In this document: positions 1-13,456 of the stretch, one piece after another
Layout of the letters: every line of letters starts with the position of its first letter
Numbering within the stretch: the stretch's first letter is position 1
Translations under genes and position numbers: made by a program
Notes under the pieces: model-generated
What the model saw: the letters and a program-made list of their open reading frames with translations, nothing else
Databases searched by the model: none
What the model was told of the DNA's origin: nothing
NCBI RefSeq assembly: GCF_900291465.1
Contig: NZ_LT985808.1
Coordinates: 3,567,079-3,612,078 of the forward strand
Direction of reading: 5' to 3'
DNA from: Bacteroides sp. Marseille-P3684
Lineage (GTDB): Bacteria > Bacteroidota > Bacteroidia > Bacteroidales > Bacteroidaceae
Length of the DNA stretch: 45,000 bases

Positions 1-1048
<1,048 letters not shown>

Positions 1049-1140
1049 CCGTTCTGCAGTATTAACTGCCACGGATTATACTCTTGGCTCTTGCGTCTTA
1101 CTGTTATTGGGTTTGTACAACATGTCAAAGATCTTCTTCC

Positions 1141-1165
1141 AATTGACAATTGACAATTGACAATT
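1141..1165. repeat. 7-bp tandem repeat in the rRNA spacer
   Basis: The 7-bp unit AATTGAC is repeated three times in a row from 1141 and followed by a partial AATT, between tRNA-Ala and the start of 23S. Each junction makes the palindrome CAATTG. Such short tandem repeats commonly vary in number between rRNA operon copies and strains; no function is claimed. Confidence 0.8.
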
Positions 1166-1173
1166 CTGGAGTG

Positions 1174-1247
1174 TGGAGAATAACGGATTCGAACCGTTGA
1201 CCCCCTGCTTGCAAAGCAGGTGCTCTAGCCAGCTGAGCTAATCCCCC
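1174..1247 (-). tRNA. tRNA-Ala (anticodon TGC)
   Basis: The minus strand folds as a tRNA: acceptor GGGGGAT pairs with ATTCTCC (two G-U pairs), there is a standard D arm (TAGCTCAGCTGG), an anticodon stem CCTGC/GCAGG around the loop TTTGCAA, which gives anticodon TGC, and a T loop GTTCGAATC. No 3' CCA is encoded after discriminator A. It lies between 16S and 23S with tRNA-Ile, the usual Bacteroides spacer pair. Confidence 0.97.
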
Positions 1248-1263
1248 TTCATTTTCCGGGCGG

Positions 1264-1294
1264 CAAAGGTACGCTTTTCTGTACGTTCCGCAAG
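1264..1294 (-). promoter_or_regulatory. Promoter-like element inside the rRNA spacer
   Basis: Between tRNA-Ile and tRNA-Ala the minus strand reads TACCTTTG (1264-1271), a perfect match to the Bacteroides -7 box TAnnTTTG, with CTTG (1291-1294) 19 bp upstream as a possible -33 box. The same -7 octamer is the core of the main rRNA promoter at 3256-3263. It could drive tRNA-Ala and 23S separately or be chance; no activity can be shown from sequence. Confidence 0.35.
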
Positions 1295-1321
1295 CGGATG
1301 CCCGGACTTTTTTTTTCGGAG

Positions 1322-1395
1322 TAGTCCCAGGCAGAGTTGAACTGCCGACCTCTACATTATCAGTGTAGCGCTCTAACCAACTGAGCTATAGGACT
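1322..1395 (-). tRNA. tRNA-Ile (anticodon GAT)
   Basis: The minus strand gives acceptor AGTCCTA paired with TGGGACT, D arm TAGCTCAGTTGG, anticodon stem CTACA/TGTAG around the loop CTGATAA (anticodon GAT) and a T loop with GTTCAACTC. It is the first tRNA after 16S in the operon direction. Confidence 0.97.
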
Positions 1396-1525
1396 GTCAG
1401 TCTAACCTCAATCTGCCCGGACAGTGCCCGGCTTCTCTGGTTCTCCTTCATATCTTTACAAACAAACATCAGCAGTACAAGACCGGATAGAAAGGCCTAT
1501 GTCCTATCGGAATCTCAAAGCTCCA

Positions 1526-3060
<1,535 letters not shown>

Positions 3061-3255
3061 AATGAATTTCTTTAATCTCTTTTGCCCGGATTTCCGATTT
3101 CCTTTTGACTTATTGTCCAGGTTTTGACGTTGACCTTTCATACCCATTCCGCTGATTAACAATCATCAGCAGAGCTCTTGTACTACTTGTCTGTTTGTTG
3201 CATTCTTTTCAAGTATCTAACGCTTTACAGCGGCTTTCCTTATCGAAAGCGGATG

Positions 3256-3287
3256 CAAAGGTAGAGCTTTTGAATATTCCCTCCAAA
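3256..3287 (-). promoter_or_regulatory. rRNA operon promoter
   Basis: On the minus strand TTTG (3284-3287) and TACCTTTG (3256-3263) are separated by 20 bp, a full match to the Bacteroides -33/-7 pattern. Upstream (3300-3330) the transcribed strand is rich in A-tracts, resembling an UP element. A leader of about 190 nt would separate the start site from mature 16S. Confidence 0.75.
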
Positions 3288-3299
3288 CATTCTACGCAC

Positions 3300-3560
3300 T
3301 TTTTTGAACATTTTTTTGAACGTATTTTCTAAAGAACTCATTCACAGATATGTTTTATAACATGTTTTTCGGGGATTGTTGGGAAAATGTAACGGTGCGA
3401 AAGGCGGAATCGGGTGGATTCGAATGCAATGACGGAAAGGAAAGGGAGAAATTATTTGCGTTTGTTTGCATTTCAAAAGGAAATTACAGAAATGCCGCAC
3501 CGGGAGAGGCGATGCAATACAATGAAGGCCTCCATATAATAATGTGAAGCCTTCCGCATC
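3300..3560. other. Gene-free stretch between the rRNA promoter and the gdhA terminator
   Basis: No convincing gene. A 65-codon plus-strand frame (3350-3547) has no family resemblance, an odd composition and no promoter, and I do not annotate it. The left part holds A/T tracts that probably belong to the rRNA promoter region. Confidence 0.5.
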
Positions 3561-3598
3561 GAAAAGAGAAGGGGAAGCATCTGCGCGACGCCTCCCCT
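3561..3598 (-). terminator. Terminator after gdhA
   Basis: AGGGGAGGC (from 3598) pairs with GCTTCCCCT (to 3570) through one G-U pair, with an 11-nt loop, followed in the minus direction by the T-rich tail TCTCTTTTC. It lies about 25 bp beyond the gdhA stop. Confidence 0.7.
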
Positions 3599-3623
3599 CC
3601 CATACATCGAATTTATTAGAAAT

Positions 3624-4958
3624 TTAAACAATTCCTTGTGCCATCATGGCTTTTGCCACTTTCATGAAGCCGGCGACGTTCGCGCCCTTCACATAGTTGA
3701 TGTATCCGTCGGGCTCGGTACCATATTTGACACATGCCTCGTGGATATTCTTCATGATGCTCTTCAGACGTTCGTCCACTTCCTCCTTGGTCCAGCCCAA
3801 CTTGATGGAGTTCTGAGTCATCTCCAGACCGGATACCGACACACCGCCGGCATTGGCAGCCTTACCCGGAGCGTACAGGATCTTCGCTTCCTGGAACACG
3901 CGGATGGCTTCGGGAGTGGAAGGCATGTTCGCACCTTCGGAGACGGCAATCACACCGTTGGCAACCAACTGACGGGCATGGTCGCCGTTCAATTCGTTCT
4001 GCGTAGCGGAAGGCAACGCGATGTCCGCCTTCTCACCCCAAGGCTTCGCACCGGCAACGTACTTGCAACCGTATTTCTCGGCGTACTCGCGGATACGGCC
4101 GCGGTAGAGGTTCTTCAACTCCATGATGTAGTCGAGCTTCTCGCGGTCGATGCCGTCGGGGTCATAGATGTAGCCGTCGGAGTCGGACATGGTGACCACC
4201 TTGCCACCCAGCTCGAGCACCTTCTCGGCCGTATATTGTGCCACGTTTCCGGAACCGGAAATGAGGCAGACTTTGCCTTTCAAATCCTCGCCGCGGGTCT
4301 TCAGCATCTCCTGCAGGAAGTAGATGTTGCCGTAGCCGGTTGCCTCGGGACGAATCAGCGAACCGCCGAACTCCAATCCCTTGCCGGTCAACGTACCGGT
4401 AAACTCGCGGGTCAGCTTCTTGTACATGCCGAACATGTAGCCCACCTCGCGTCCGCCGACACCGATGTCGCCGGCAGGTACGTCGGTCTCGGGACCGATG
4501 TGGCGCCACAACTCAAGCATGAATGCCTGACAGAAACGCATCACTTCCGCATTGGACTTGCCGCGCGGGGAGAAGTCGGAACCGCCCTTGCCGCCACCCA
4601 TCGGAAGCGTGGTCAGCGAGTTCTTGAACGTCTGCTCGAAAGCAAGGAACTTCAAGATACCCAGGTTCACCGAAGCGTGGAAACGAATACCGCCCTTGTA
4701 CGGACCGATGGCGTTGTTGTGCTGCACACGGTAGCCCATGTTCGTACGGATGTTGCCTTCATCGTCCACCCAGGTCACACGGAACTGGTAGACGCGGTCG
4801 GGGATGCACAGGCGCTCCACCAGATTCACCTTGTCAAATTCGGGGTGCTTGTTGTACTCCTCTTCAATCGTACTCAATACTTCTTCTACCGCCTGGTGGT
4901 ATTCAGGCTCGTTCGGGAATCGTCTCTTCAAATCCTCTAATACGTTAGCTGCATTCAT
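3624..4958 (-). CDS. gdhA: NADP-type glutamate dehydrogenase
   Basis: This 444-residue enzyme converts 2-oxoglutarate and ammonium to glutamate (or the reverse), the main ammonium-assimilation step in gut Bacteroides. The length is normal for the hexameric bacterial family. Visible marks are KGGIRFH and the catalytic-lysine block LPMGGGKGGSDF (about residues 115-135), then a Rossmann domain with the dinucleotide loop SGSGNVAQYTAEK near 235-247. The NADP preference is inferred from overall similarity to the 440-450-residue class. It is a single-gene unit with its own promoter (5013-5042) and terminator. A 434-codon frame on the opposite strand is a mirror of its codon bias. Confidence 0.95.
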   Translation of the reverse strand: MNAANVLEDLKRRFPNEPEYHQAVEEVLSTIEEEYNKHPEFDKVNLVERLCIPDRVYQFRVTWVDDEGNIRTNMGYRVQHNNAIGPYKGGIRFHASVNLGILKFLAFEQTFKNSLTTLPMGGGKGGSDFSPRGKSNAEVMRFCQAFMLELWRHIGPETDVPAGDIGVGGREVGYMFGMYKKLTREFTGTLTGKGLEFGGSLIRPEATGYGNIYFLQEMLKTRGEDLKGKVCLISGSGNVAQYTAEKVLELGGKVVTMSDSDGYIYDPDGIDREKLDYIMELKNLYRGRIREYAEKYGCKYVAGAKPWGEKADIALPSATQNELNGDHARQLVANGVIAVSEGANMPSTPEAIRVFQEAKILYAPGKAANAGGVSVSGLEMTQNSIKLGWTKEEVDERLKSIMKNIHEACVKYGTEPDGYINYVKGANVAGFMKVAKAMMAQGIV

Positions 4959-5012
4959 AAAGCTTACTTACTTTTACTAATAACCTAATATGTGATTTTC
5001 TCGTTTACGGTG

Positions 5013-5042
5013 CAAAAGTATATATTCTCCCGAATATAGAAA
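5013..5042 (-). promoter_or_regulatory. gdhA promoter
   Basis: The minus strand has TACTTTTG (5013-5020), a full -7 match (TAnnTTTG), and TTTC (5039-5042) as a one-mismatch -33 box 18 bp upstream, about 55 bp before the gdhA start. Confidence 0.6.
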
Positions 5043-5173
5043 ACATTTTCGCAACTATTTTCGCAAAAAATCTATCAAATTTACATTTTAATCACTGAAA
5101 GTACAACAAACAGTAAACAATCAGATGCAAACAACGGACAAATGACAGCCGACGGACCGTCCGCCGACGCCCT

Positions 5174-5341
5174 CTACTTCCAACTCCGCCACACCGGGAT
5201 GCCGACCAGCACCGCGGACAGCACCAGCGAGACCACCAGCGGACCGTCAATCTTCGCACCGGACGTCAGCACGATGAAGCACAGGGCGACCCACAACAGC
5301 ACGAAGCACACGGACTGCGAACGGGACAAACGTTTTCTCAT
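5174..5341 (-). CDS. Small membrane protein of unknown function
   Basis: A 55-codon frame encodes a basic N-terminus (MRKRLSRSQS) followed by two hydrophobic segments (about residues 10-27 and 33-50) joined by a short polar turn, ending WRSWK. It looks like a two-helix inner-membrane protein with the basic end in the cytoplasm. The start at 5341 is preferred because AAGAAAAGAG lies just upstream; a start at 5356 adds five residues. It lies beyond the putative maeB terminator, so it would need its own promoter, which I do not see. I do not recognise the family. Confidence 0.45.
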   Translation of the reverse strand: MRKRLSRSQSVCFVLLWVALCFIVLTSGAKIDGPLVVSLVLSAVLVGIPVWRSWK

Positions 5342-5362
5342 AACTCTTTTCTTCATTTGGGA

Positions 5363-5408
5363 TAAAACAAAGAGAGCTGCCGCAAGACTTGCTTCCGCTT
5401 GCAGCAGC
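5363..5408 (-). terminator. Terminator after maeB
   Basis: GCTGCTGCAAG (5408-5398) pairs with CTTGCGGCAGC (5386-5376) with one mismatch and an 11-nt loop, followed by TCTCTTTGTTTT in the minus direction, about 25 bp past the maeB stop. Confidence 0.65.
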
Positions 5409-5433
5409 CCCCGGGATTCAATAGTCAACGGGC

Positions 5434-7737
<2,304 letters not shown>

Positions 7738-7776
7738 AATAATATGTATTTAGTGATTCCGTTTAACTAGTTGTAG

Positions 7777-7784
7777 CAAAGGTA
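7777..7784 (-). promoter_or_regulatory. maeB promoter -7 box
   Basis: The minus strand reads TACCTTTG (TAnnTTTG) 40 bp before the maeB start. I see no clear -33 box at the usual distance. Confidence 0.5.
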
Positions 7785-7960
7785 GGAAGAATATTACAAT
7801 GTGCGCGTCTGTCCATCGTTTTTAACGTGATTTTGATATTTCGGATACAAGCAAGGGGGAACGCGCAAGGCGACTTCGGCTGAACAAAAAACAGACGGAC
7901 GCCGCAGCCTGTCAGCCACGACGCCCGTCCCAAAAATTCCAACATTACAATTCTTCAGAC

Positions 7961-8758
7961 TCAGATGCCCTCGTCCGTGTCATCGCTGCTGCCACCACCG
8001 GAAGGCTTTCCTCCGTCCTCCGCCGGTGTGCCGCCGGTGTTGCCCGACGTCGTGGTGGCGTCTGCCTTCTGACCGATGACCTCGCGCTTGTAGTGCGTCA
8101 CCTCGGTGTTGGCGTAGTCGATGAAGGAGGCATAATCCTTCTCGCCCTCGATGAGCGCCAGTGCGTTGACCCATTTCACCAGCGTACGGTAGGCCTCATC
8201 GGACGCCCGGCGAGCCTTCTTCAGCGCGCCGACGGGTTGCAGCATCCGCTCCTGCGTGCGCTGAGCGGTGAAGGTGCGCACCTGCTCGTTGGCACCCTTC
8301 AGCGCGGTGACGAACGGGGTGAGCGAGAGGGTGCTGACCTGTGTGGCATACTTCCCTTCGAGGTCGGCGACGAAGTTGATGAGCAAGCCCGTCTCCTTGT
8401 CGAGCTGGTCGGTCGTGGAGATACCGTAGTCAACGATGTGCTGGTTGAGGACCCGGGCAGCCGCCGCCATCGCCTCGTCGGGGAGGTTGAGGAAGCCCTT
8501 CACCGCCTTCTTGTAGCCGTTGTAGAGGGCGTCGCGCAGCCGGTCCGCCTCCATGATGTCGTCGGTCAGCAGACTCTTCTGCGAGAGTTTCAGCGCGTCA
8601 TCCTCGGCAGCGAGAGCTGTCTTGAGGGCGGCGAGTTGGGCGGAAGCCTTGGTTTTCAACTGTGCATTTTTCTCGGCATTTGCCAAGATGTTGCTTACGT
8701 AGAGGTAGTGCGCACCATTGTTCATGCGCTCCAATGTGATGTTTTTGAGTTCCATCAT
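7961..8758 (-). CDS. DUF6261-like protein
   Basis: A 265-residue, mostly helical, soluble-looking protein without signal peptide or membrane segment. It opens MMELKNITLERMNNGAHYLY and ends in a low-complexity Gly/Ser/Asp tail (about residues 235-265, rich in GG, SS and DD). The N-terminal pattern and length fit a Bacteroidetes-specific family I recall as DUF6261, whose function is unknown; the assignment is from memory. The frame is open upstream to 8797, but the ATG pair at 8758/8755 fits the family start better. The variable acidic tail suggests a flexible end. The tandem-repeat region begins about 180 bp upstream. Confidence 0.8.
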   Translation of the reverse strand: MMELKNITLERMNNGAHYLYVSNILANAEKNAQLKTKASAQLAALKTALAAEDDALKLSQKSLLTDDIMEADRLRDALYNGYKKAVKGFLNLPDEAMAAAARVLNQHIVDYGISTTDQLDKETGLLINFVADLEGKYATQVSTLSLTPFVTALKGANEQVRTFTAQRTQERMLQPVGALKKARRASDEAYRTLVKWVNALALIEGEKDYASFIDYANTEVTHYKREVIGQKADATTTSGNTGGTPAEDGGKPSGGGSSDDTDEGI

Positions 8759-9241
8759 ACACAAACCGTTTAAATGATTAATACTAGGTGCAGGCATCGT
8801 GCCTGCATCGGAACAGGCACGAAATTACAGAAGTTTTTATAATTATTCCCATTTCTTAGGAGGAATTTTTTCGCGGACGTTATATTTCAGCCATTTTTGC
8901 CCGGAAAGATGTTAAGAAACATGTTTTCCGCGTCCGTTTGGTTTCTCGGGACGCTGGAAATGTCGTATCCAACGCCAAACTGTTTTTCGGGACGCTGGAA
9001 ATGTCGTATCCAACGCCAAACTGTTTTCCGGGACGCTGGAAATGCCGTATCCGGCGCCAAAGTGTTTTGAAAGGTTAAGGATACGCTATATCCAGCTTCA
9101 AAATGTTTTCAAAGGTTAAAGAAACGTCGTATCCAGGCTCAAAACATTTTGCGGGAAGGCTTTGTCATCCGTTTCTCGTTTGAACGGCCTTCGAACGGTG
9201 TTCATGTCGGGTGTTTCTTGCCTGACGGGGAGCATAAGGAA
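8759..9241. other. Intergenic region between the DUF6261-like gene and the fimbrial operon
   Basis: I find no gene in this stretch of nearly 500 bp. Its main content is the 41-bp tandem repeat at 8940-9144. The short frame 9149-9340 overlaps the operon terminator and the end of the fimbrial gene and is not supported. Confidence 0.6.
8940..9144. repeat. 41-bp tandem repeat, five decaying copies
   Basis: Anchor GGGACGCTGGAAATG begins at 8948, 8989 and 9030, and the TGTTTT joint recurs at 8981, 9022, 9063 and 9104, all at an exact 41-bp period. Copies 1 and 2 are nearly identical, copy 3 has a few changes, and copies 4 and 5 keep only GTATCC/TATATCC and the CAAAA-TGTTTT joint. The period is not a multiple of 3, so it is unlikely to be coding. 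Each copy has a weak dyad (CGCTGGA...TCCAACG). Confidence 0.85.
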
Positions 9242-9271
9242 GGGGGCAGCCCCTTGTTGTGGACTGCCCCC
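9242..9271 (-). terminator. Terminator of the fimbrial operon
   Basis: GGGGGCAG and CTGCCCCC form a perfect 8-bp stem (9242-9249 with 9264-9271) with a 14-nt loop, about 50 bp beyond the last fimbrial stop. The downstream minus-strand tail TTCCTTATG is only moderately T-rich. Confidence 0.55.
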
Positions 9272-9320
9272 CGTTCGCTAGTGAATGATAATTATGTTTG
9301 TGTGATGCTTGCAGGAGAAG

Positions 9321-11312
9321 TTATCTACCACGCAATGTAAATTCAGTTGCTGTGCCATTTCTCAATGCGCCTACCGTTGTAGTGGCGGTATATCTATTAC
9401 TATATCTGAAAGTTATTTGCGTATCGTCATCATAATCGGCTAAAATATCCAATCCAAGGTCAGCTTTACCCTGCGAACCAACCGTCAACGTTTCAATCTC
9501 CGTTGTTTGTCCCCAACCTGAGGGCACTATTACTTGAACCTGTCCATTGTTAGGTACATTCTGAGTATTTCCATAATACCCTCCATATTTAAATGTCAAC
9601 GATAATATGACAGGTTCCGGATTCGTAAAGCTCAACAACTCATGTTCCGCGAACAAGTCGCTCGACACCTTAATCTGCGTAGCACTCTCTGCGATATTCG
9701 ACAAGAAATGGAACTCAAAGGTGCGATTGGCTGTCGTTTCATATTCCTCTTGCGTGATGGTAGCCACATAGTCGAACGAAGAATTTTCGTGCAAGCGGAC
9801 AGGCAGACGGTTCTTCTCAACATCGGGATAGATGGTCTTCTTGATGGGTTCGATGTAGAACTCCAAGGGGAAGACTGACTGCGGAAGATTCTCCGGCAAT
9901 TGAAGCGTGACGGTTTGCGGAGTTCCTGCCTCTGCATCAATCTGGGGGATACAGCTAGCTGTAAACTCGAACGGCGTACGTACATTGACAGTAACCCGAC
10001 GGGATAATCCTTCGTCACTAATCACAATGAATTCCTGTGTTTGCATGGAGGCAGGCAACGGATCAGCCGGAATGATGGTTATCGTTCCGTCCTCATTGCA
10101 TTTGATTTCCTTTACAGCCTCATGATTATAGCCGCCTTCATCGTCTCCGTCAACCGGCACGGCATTCACATGGTCGTTTGCCGGCTTTCCGTCAATCGTG
10201 TAATTGTAGTTCAGGGTATATGCGTCCGTTGATACCAACATGATGTGGAGCTTGTCGACACTCAACTCACGTCCTACATTGTCCTCGATGCGGTTTACCT
10301 CGCTGACTTCGACAGAAGCTGAAATGTTGTTGGACGCTGCCGCGTTCATGGCTTCCTCAATGCTATCATATCCCTTGCTCTCCACGTTGCCTATAATCAC
10401 ATGATAGGCAAAGTTGCGATACAGATTGAGGTAGGAAGTAACGCCCGTAGTCGCATCGCTGCTGACAATGTCCAGCTTATAATAACATGTAGCCCCATTG
10501 AAGTCTGCTTTCACAAGGATATAGACCGGAGCATCCGAATCATCCTGATTGCGTTCGTACACGTATTTGGGTTCTGGCGTGAATTCGTCCGCTTCGGGTG
10601 CACTCTCATCTATCTCTCCACAAGTGACACCGGGATACCGTTCGTTTTTTTCACGGAAGGTTGCATACACATCATCCGCTGTGTCCAGTCCCTCGAACTT
10701 CGCAAAGCCACTGCCCGTGTATGGAGCCACGGTTCCTTCGTTGGTTTCATTTACAAGGGCATAACCTAAAAGCGTAAAGTTCTCGTTTCTGCCCTCACCT
10801 TTCGTAACACTGATCTTGGCAAAGTTGCGCACCAGCTTGACAGTCTCCAACTTCGTATTTTTCGTAATGCCATCCTTGACTGTCAAATGTCCCCAATAAG
10901 CATCCACACCGTCCTTCACAGTCAGGTTGCTAAAGATGCTTACTTCATTCGCCGCCGGGGAATACGTACCGAACGTAACATCTCCCAAGACGAAATGCAA
11001 AGAAACATCCGCGTCAGACTTGGGCAAATTGACCGTATAAGTGCCTTGGTTACCCACAAAACTGTTTACGGTCGCCACCTGGTTGGCTATAAAGAATCCG
11101 TTTTCATCGAAGACCAACACACGCATCGGCATCTGCATTACGTCCTGAGGTTGGTCGCCCAAAGCACGGGAAGCCACAACCGGTTCCGGAATCGTAACCG
11201 TAAATTGATACTCATCCGGTTGCAGCGTCGGTGAACTCACCAATTCGTCCTGCTGACAAGCTGTTGCCAGCAAGAGCATCAACATACTTATATAGGTATA
11301 TATCTTTTTCAT
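9321..11312 (-). CDS. Fimbrillin-like lipoprotein, probable minor or tip subunit
   Basis: A 663-residue protein with a lipoprotein signal peptide (LLLATAC, lipidated Cys19). The mature protein starts with an extended acidic stretch, then a beta-rich domain with VVASRALGD around Arg49, and a segment (about 60-110) typical of Mfa/Fim subunits (PMRVLVFDENG, a first beta-sandwich strand pair). The rest is a series of beta domains without recognisable enzyme motifs. It is the last gene of the operon, 21 bp after the gene before it, so it is probably a late, low-copy subunit at the fimbrial tip. The exact Pfam family cannot be fixed by eye; the C-terminal half could be an adhesin. Confidence 0.75.
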   Translation of the reverse strand: MKKIYTYISMLMLLLATACQQDELVSSPTLQPDEYQFTVTIPEPVVASRALGDQPQDVMQMPMRVLVFDENGFFIANQVATVNSFVGNQGTYTVNLPKSDADVSLHFVLGDVTFGTYSPAANEVSIFSNLTVKDGVDAYWGHLTVKDGITKNTKLETVKLVRNFAKISVTKGEGRNENFTLLGYALVNETNEGTVAPYTGSGFAKFEGLDTADDVYATFREKNERYPGVTCGEIDESAPEADEFTPEPKYVYERNQDDSDAPVYILVKADFNGATCYYKLDIVSSDATTGVTSYLNLYRNFAYHVIIGNVESKGYDSIEEAMNAAASNNISASVEVSEVNRIEDNVGRELSVDKLHIMLVSTDAYTLNYNYTIDGKPANDHVNAVPVDGDDEGGYNHEAVKEIKCNEDGTITIIPADPLPASMQTQEFIVISDEGLSRRVTVNVRTPFEFTASCIPQIDAEAGTPQTVTLQLPENLPQSVFPLEFYIEPIKKTIYPDVEKNRLPVRLHENSSFDYVATITQEEYETTANRTFEFHFLSNIAESATQIKVSSDLFAEHELLSFTNPEPVILSLTFKYGGYYGNTQNVPNNGQVQVIVPSGWGQTTEIETLTVGSQGKADLGLDILADYDDDTQITFRYSNRYTATTTVGALRNGTATEFTLRGR

Positions 11313-11333
11313 AACTTATTTCATTTTATAAGT

Positions 11334-13451
11334 TTATCGCATCGGTTCATCACCCCATACGAATTGCGTATCGGAACCACCCTTCTCACTCATCTTTTCA
11401 TTGCCCCAATACCATACATCGTAAACGCAGCGGACAGAGTGCCCCCACCCATCATCATCATGGAAACCTGCCGGAGAAGACTCATTATCATAGTATCTAC
11501 CAGACGAAGCATAATAGTCACCTCCAAACAGCACCGGAATCACCCCACGGTCTGACAGACTCACAATATACTTGATTTCGGCTTCTGTCGGCACACGCCA
11601 ACGACCAGCAGGATAACCGTTTTCCTGATAGGATGCACAACGCCGTTTAGCCGTTTCATAAGTCAAAGAGTACCTATCCACAACTCCCCACGACGAAGCT
11701 ATCTTGAATGCCGGGGCAATCACATTCTGCACATCGCCCTTACGCGTCGGATAATAGTAGCTCAAAGTCTTTCCATTGAATTCCTTCTTCAGAAAATCCA
11801 AATTGTCCACTGTGGAAGAACGCGGGTCACCAATGGCATAATTGCTACCTGCGATGTCAAAAGAGGTAATATAAATGGTATATTGGTTCAAGTTTTTATT
11901 CGTTGCATTGACTAATGGATTATTAACACCACCTAAAGTATTACCATACCAATCGTACTGCCCTTTATCATCATCATAAACAGAACCAGAAGACACACCA
12001 TACACAAAACGATTACTTGCTCCGTTCGGATTATAATCTCCCACAATATAAATTGCAGGATATTGTGTAATCTCCCAAGTGGCATCCAGCTCTTGCTCGT
12101 TCCAGACTTTAACCGTGATTGTATAAGGAACATAGTCTTCTGTAGTTACAGGATGGGTAAATATCAACTCGTCGTCATTCCATGTAAGCGAGAAGCCGGC
12201 ATCCCAAATTGCCTCCGGAGTATCCAATTTCACAGTGTCTGTATGGCTAGCATCATCCGTTTTTGCATTGTAATTCGGATAAGTAACCTTCGTTATCTGA
12301 GTTTCACCCATCGTCAGTGCACTACTGCTGACATAAGGCATCCGCAGCTCATTGGTATTATTCATGACCGATGTATACTCTTCCAACACCAAATATTTAT
12401 AATTGTTCATGTCGGCAGAAATATTCATGTCAAACCAGTCATAGATGATGAAGTCTGCGTCCAGCGTAACTGCCTCACGAGGATTCATACTACCCAAAAC
12501 ACTCACATTGACATTTACCTTATAATATTTGTTGCGCTCCAGCAAGGCAGGAGTGTCCTCACTTCCGGTAATGGGCACACGGTAGTAGTAGTTGACAGGT
12601 TCCTCACCAGAGGCTGTCTTCATGTTCCAAGGAACACAAAGAATCAGATAAGAATCCTTTCTATCCGTCGTATTGAGCGGGTTCGGATAAGAGTAGAAAG
12701 GCACATGCTTCGTTCCATCCTGTGTATAGGCACGATGCATACGGGTCACGTAATCTTCAGCCACGACCTCATAATCACCTGCCAGGTTCGTAGCCTGTAC
12801 ACCGTAAACCATTGTCACGCTCATCGCGTTCACGATAGGAGTGTATTCCACACCGTTCTCGACAATCGGTTCTGTCGTCACGGTCGGGAACAAAGCCACC
12901 TTTGCCATGGCGCGTTTCAGTGAAATCTCGCCCGGAGTCTCTCTTGACACGGTAACCGATGCCTCACCATCCATCAGGAGGGATTCTTCTATCTCGCCGT
13001 TTGACTTATATCCGTCTTTCCACGTGGTCTGTATGCGTTTGTCCTGTAACTCGGCTATTGTCATGCCGACGGCAGAAGCATCATTAACGTTTGCATAATA
13101 AGCACGTCCATTGGCTATGACATATATATAATAGGAGTTACCAAAAGACACCGCAGTATCAGCGAGCTTCACACGCAGCTCATTTCCGACAGGCTCCAAA
13201 CCTGTTTGTGCGTAGATACATTGTCCGTCGGCATCATTGAAGAAAAAGACATCAGCCGAAGTGACCTTATTCTCATTATACTCATCCACACCCGGAGAGC
13301 GTGAAGGCTGAACAGCCGTAGCTTCCAGATTCAGCACCCACGTATTTTCATCACCCGCCAACGGGCCATTGTCAAAATCTTCCTGGCAGGCACACAAGCA
13401 ACCCAGTGCCACAAGCACCGTACAAGCAATCGTATAAATTCTAAGTTTCAT
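11334..13451 (-). CDS. Fimbrial minor subunit with FISUMP/DUF1566-like C-terminal domain
   Basis: A 705-residue lipoprotein (signal peptide ending in the CLCAC cluster, probably Cys22). The N-terminal part is fimbrillin-like: ADVFFFNDADGQCIY near residues 67-81 corresponds to the LRVLVVD strand of its neighbours, and there is a candidate processing site QPSRSPG at Arg51. The C-terminal about 110 residues contain GRWRVPTEAEIKYI, then DYYASSGRYYD and HSVRCVYD, the pattern of FISUMP/DUF1566-type domains found in surface proteins. Such a domain at the end of a fimbrial subunit suggests a ligand-binding or tip role (inference). It follows the previous gene by 5 bp and precedes the next by 21 bp. 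Confidence 0.75.
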   Translation of the reverse strand: MKLRIYTIACTVLVALGCLCACQEDFDNGPLAGDENTWVLNLEATAVQPSRSPGVDEYNENKVTSADVFFFNDADGQCIYAQTGLEPVGNELRVKLADTAVSFGNSYYIYVIANGRAYYANVNDASAVGMTIAELQDKRIQTTWKDGYKSNGEIEESLLMDGEASVTVSRETPGEISLKRAMAKVALFPTVTTEPIVENGVEYTPIVNAMSVTMVYGVQATNLAGDYEVVAEDYVTRMHRAYTQDGTKHVPFYSYPNPLNTTDRKDSYLILCVPWNMKTASGEEPVNYYYRVPITGSEDTPALLERNKYYKVNVNVSVLGSMNPREAVTLDADFIIYDWFDMNISADMNNYKYLVLEEYTSVMNNTNELRMPYVSSSALTMGETQITKVTYPNYNAKTDDASHTDTVKLDTPEAIWDAGFSLTWNDDELIFTHPVTTEDYVPYTITVKVWNEQELDATWEITQYPAIYIVGDYNPNGASNRFVYGVSSGSVYDDDKGQYDWYGNTLGGVNNPLVNATNKNLNQYTIYITSFDIAGSNYAIGDPRSSTVDNLDFLKKEFNGKTLSYYYPTRKGDVQNVIAPAFKIASSWGVVDRYSLTYETAKRRCASYQENGYPAGRWRVPTEAEIKYIVSLSDRGVIPVLFGGDYYASSGRYYDNESSPAGFHDDDGWGHSVRCVYDVWYWGNEKMSEKGGSDTQFVWGDEPMR

Positions 13452-13456
13452 GGTGT

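Noticed and set aside
3350-3547. 65-codon plus-strand frame between the rRNA promoter and gdhA
   Set aside because: No promoter, no family pattern and unusual composition; conservation data would be needed.
3636-4940. 434-codon plus-strand frame opposite gdhA
   Set aside because: Mirror of a highly biased, GC-rich gene; its sequence shows no family pattern and gdhA is unmistakable.
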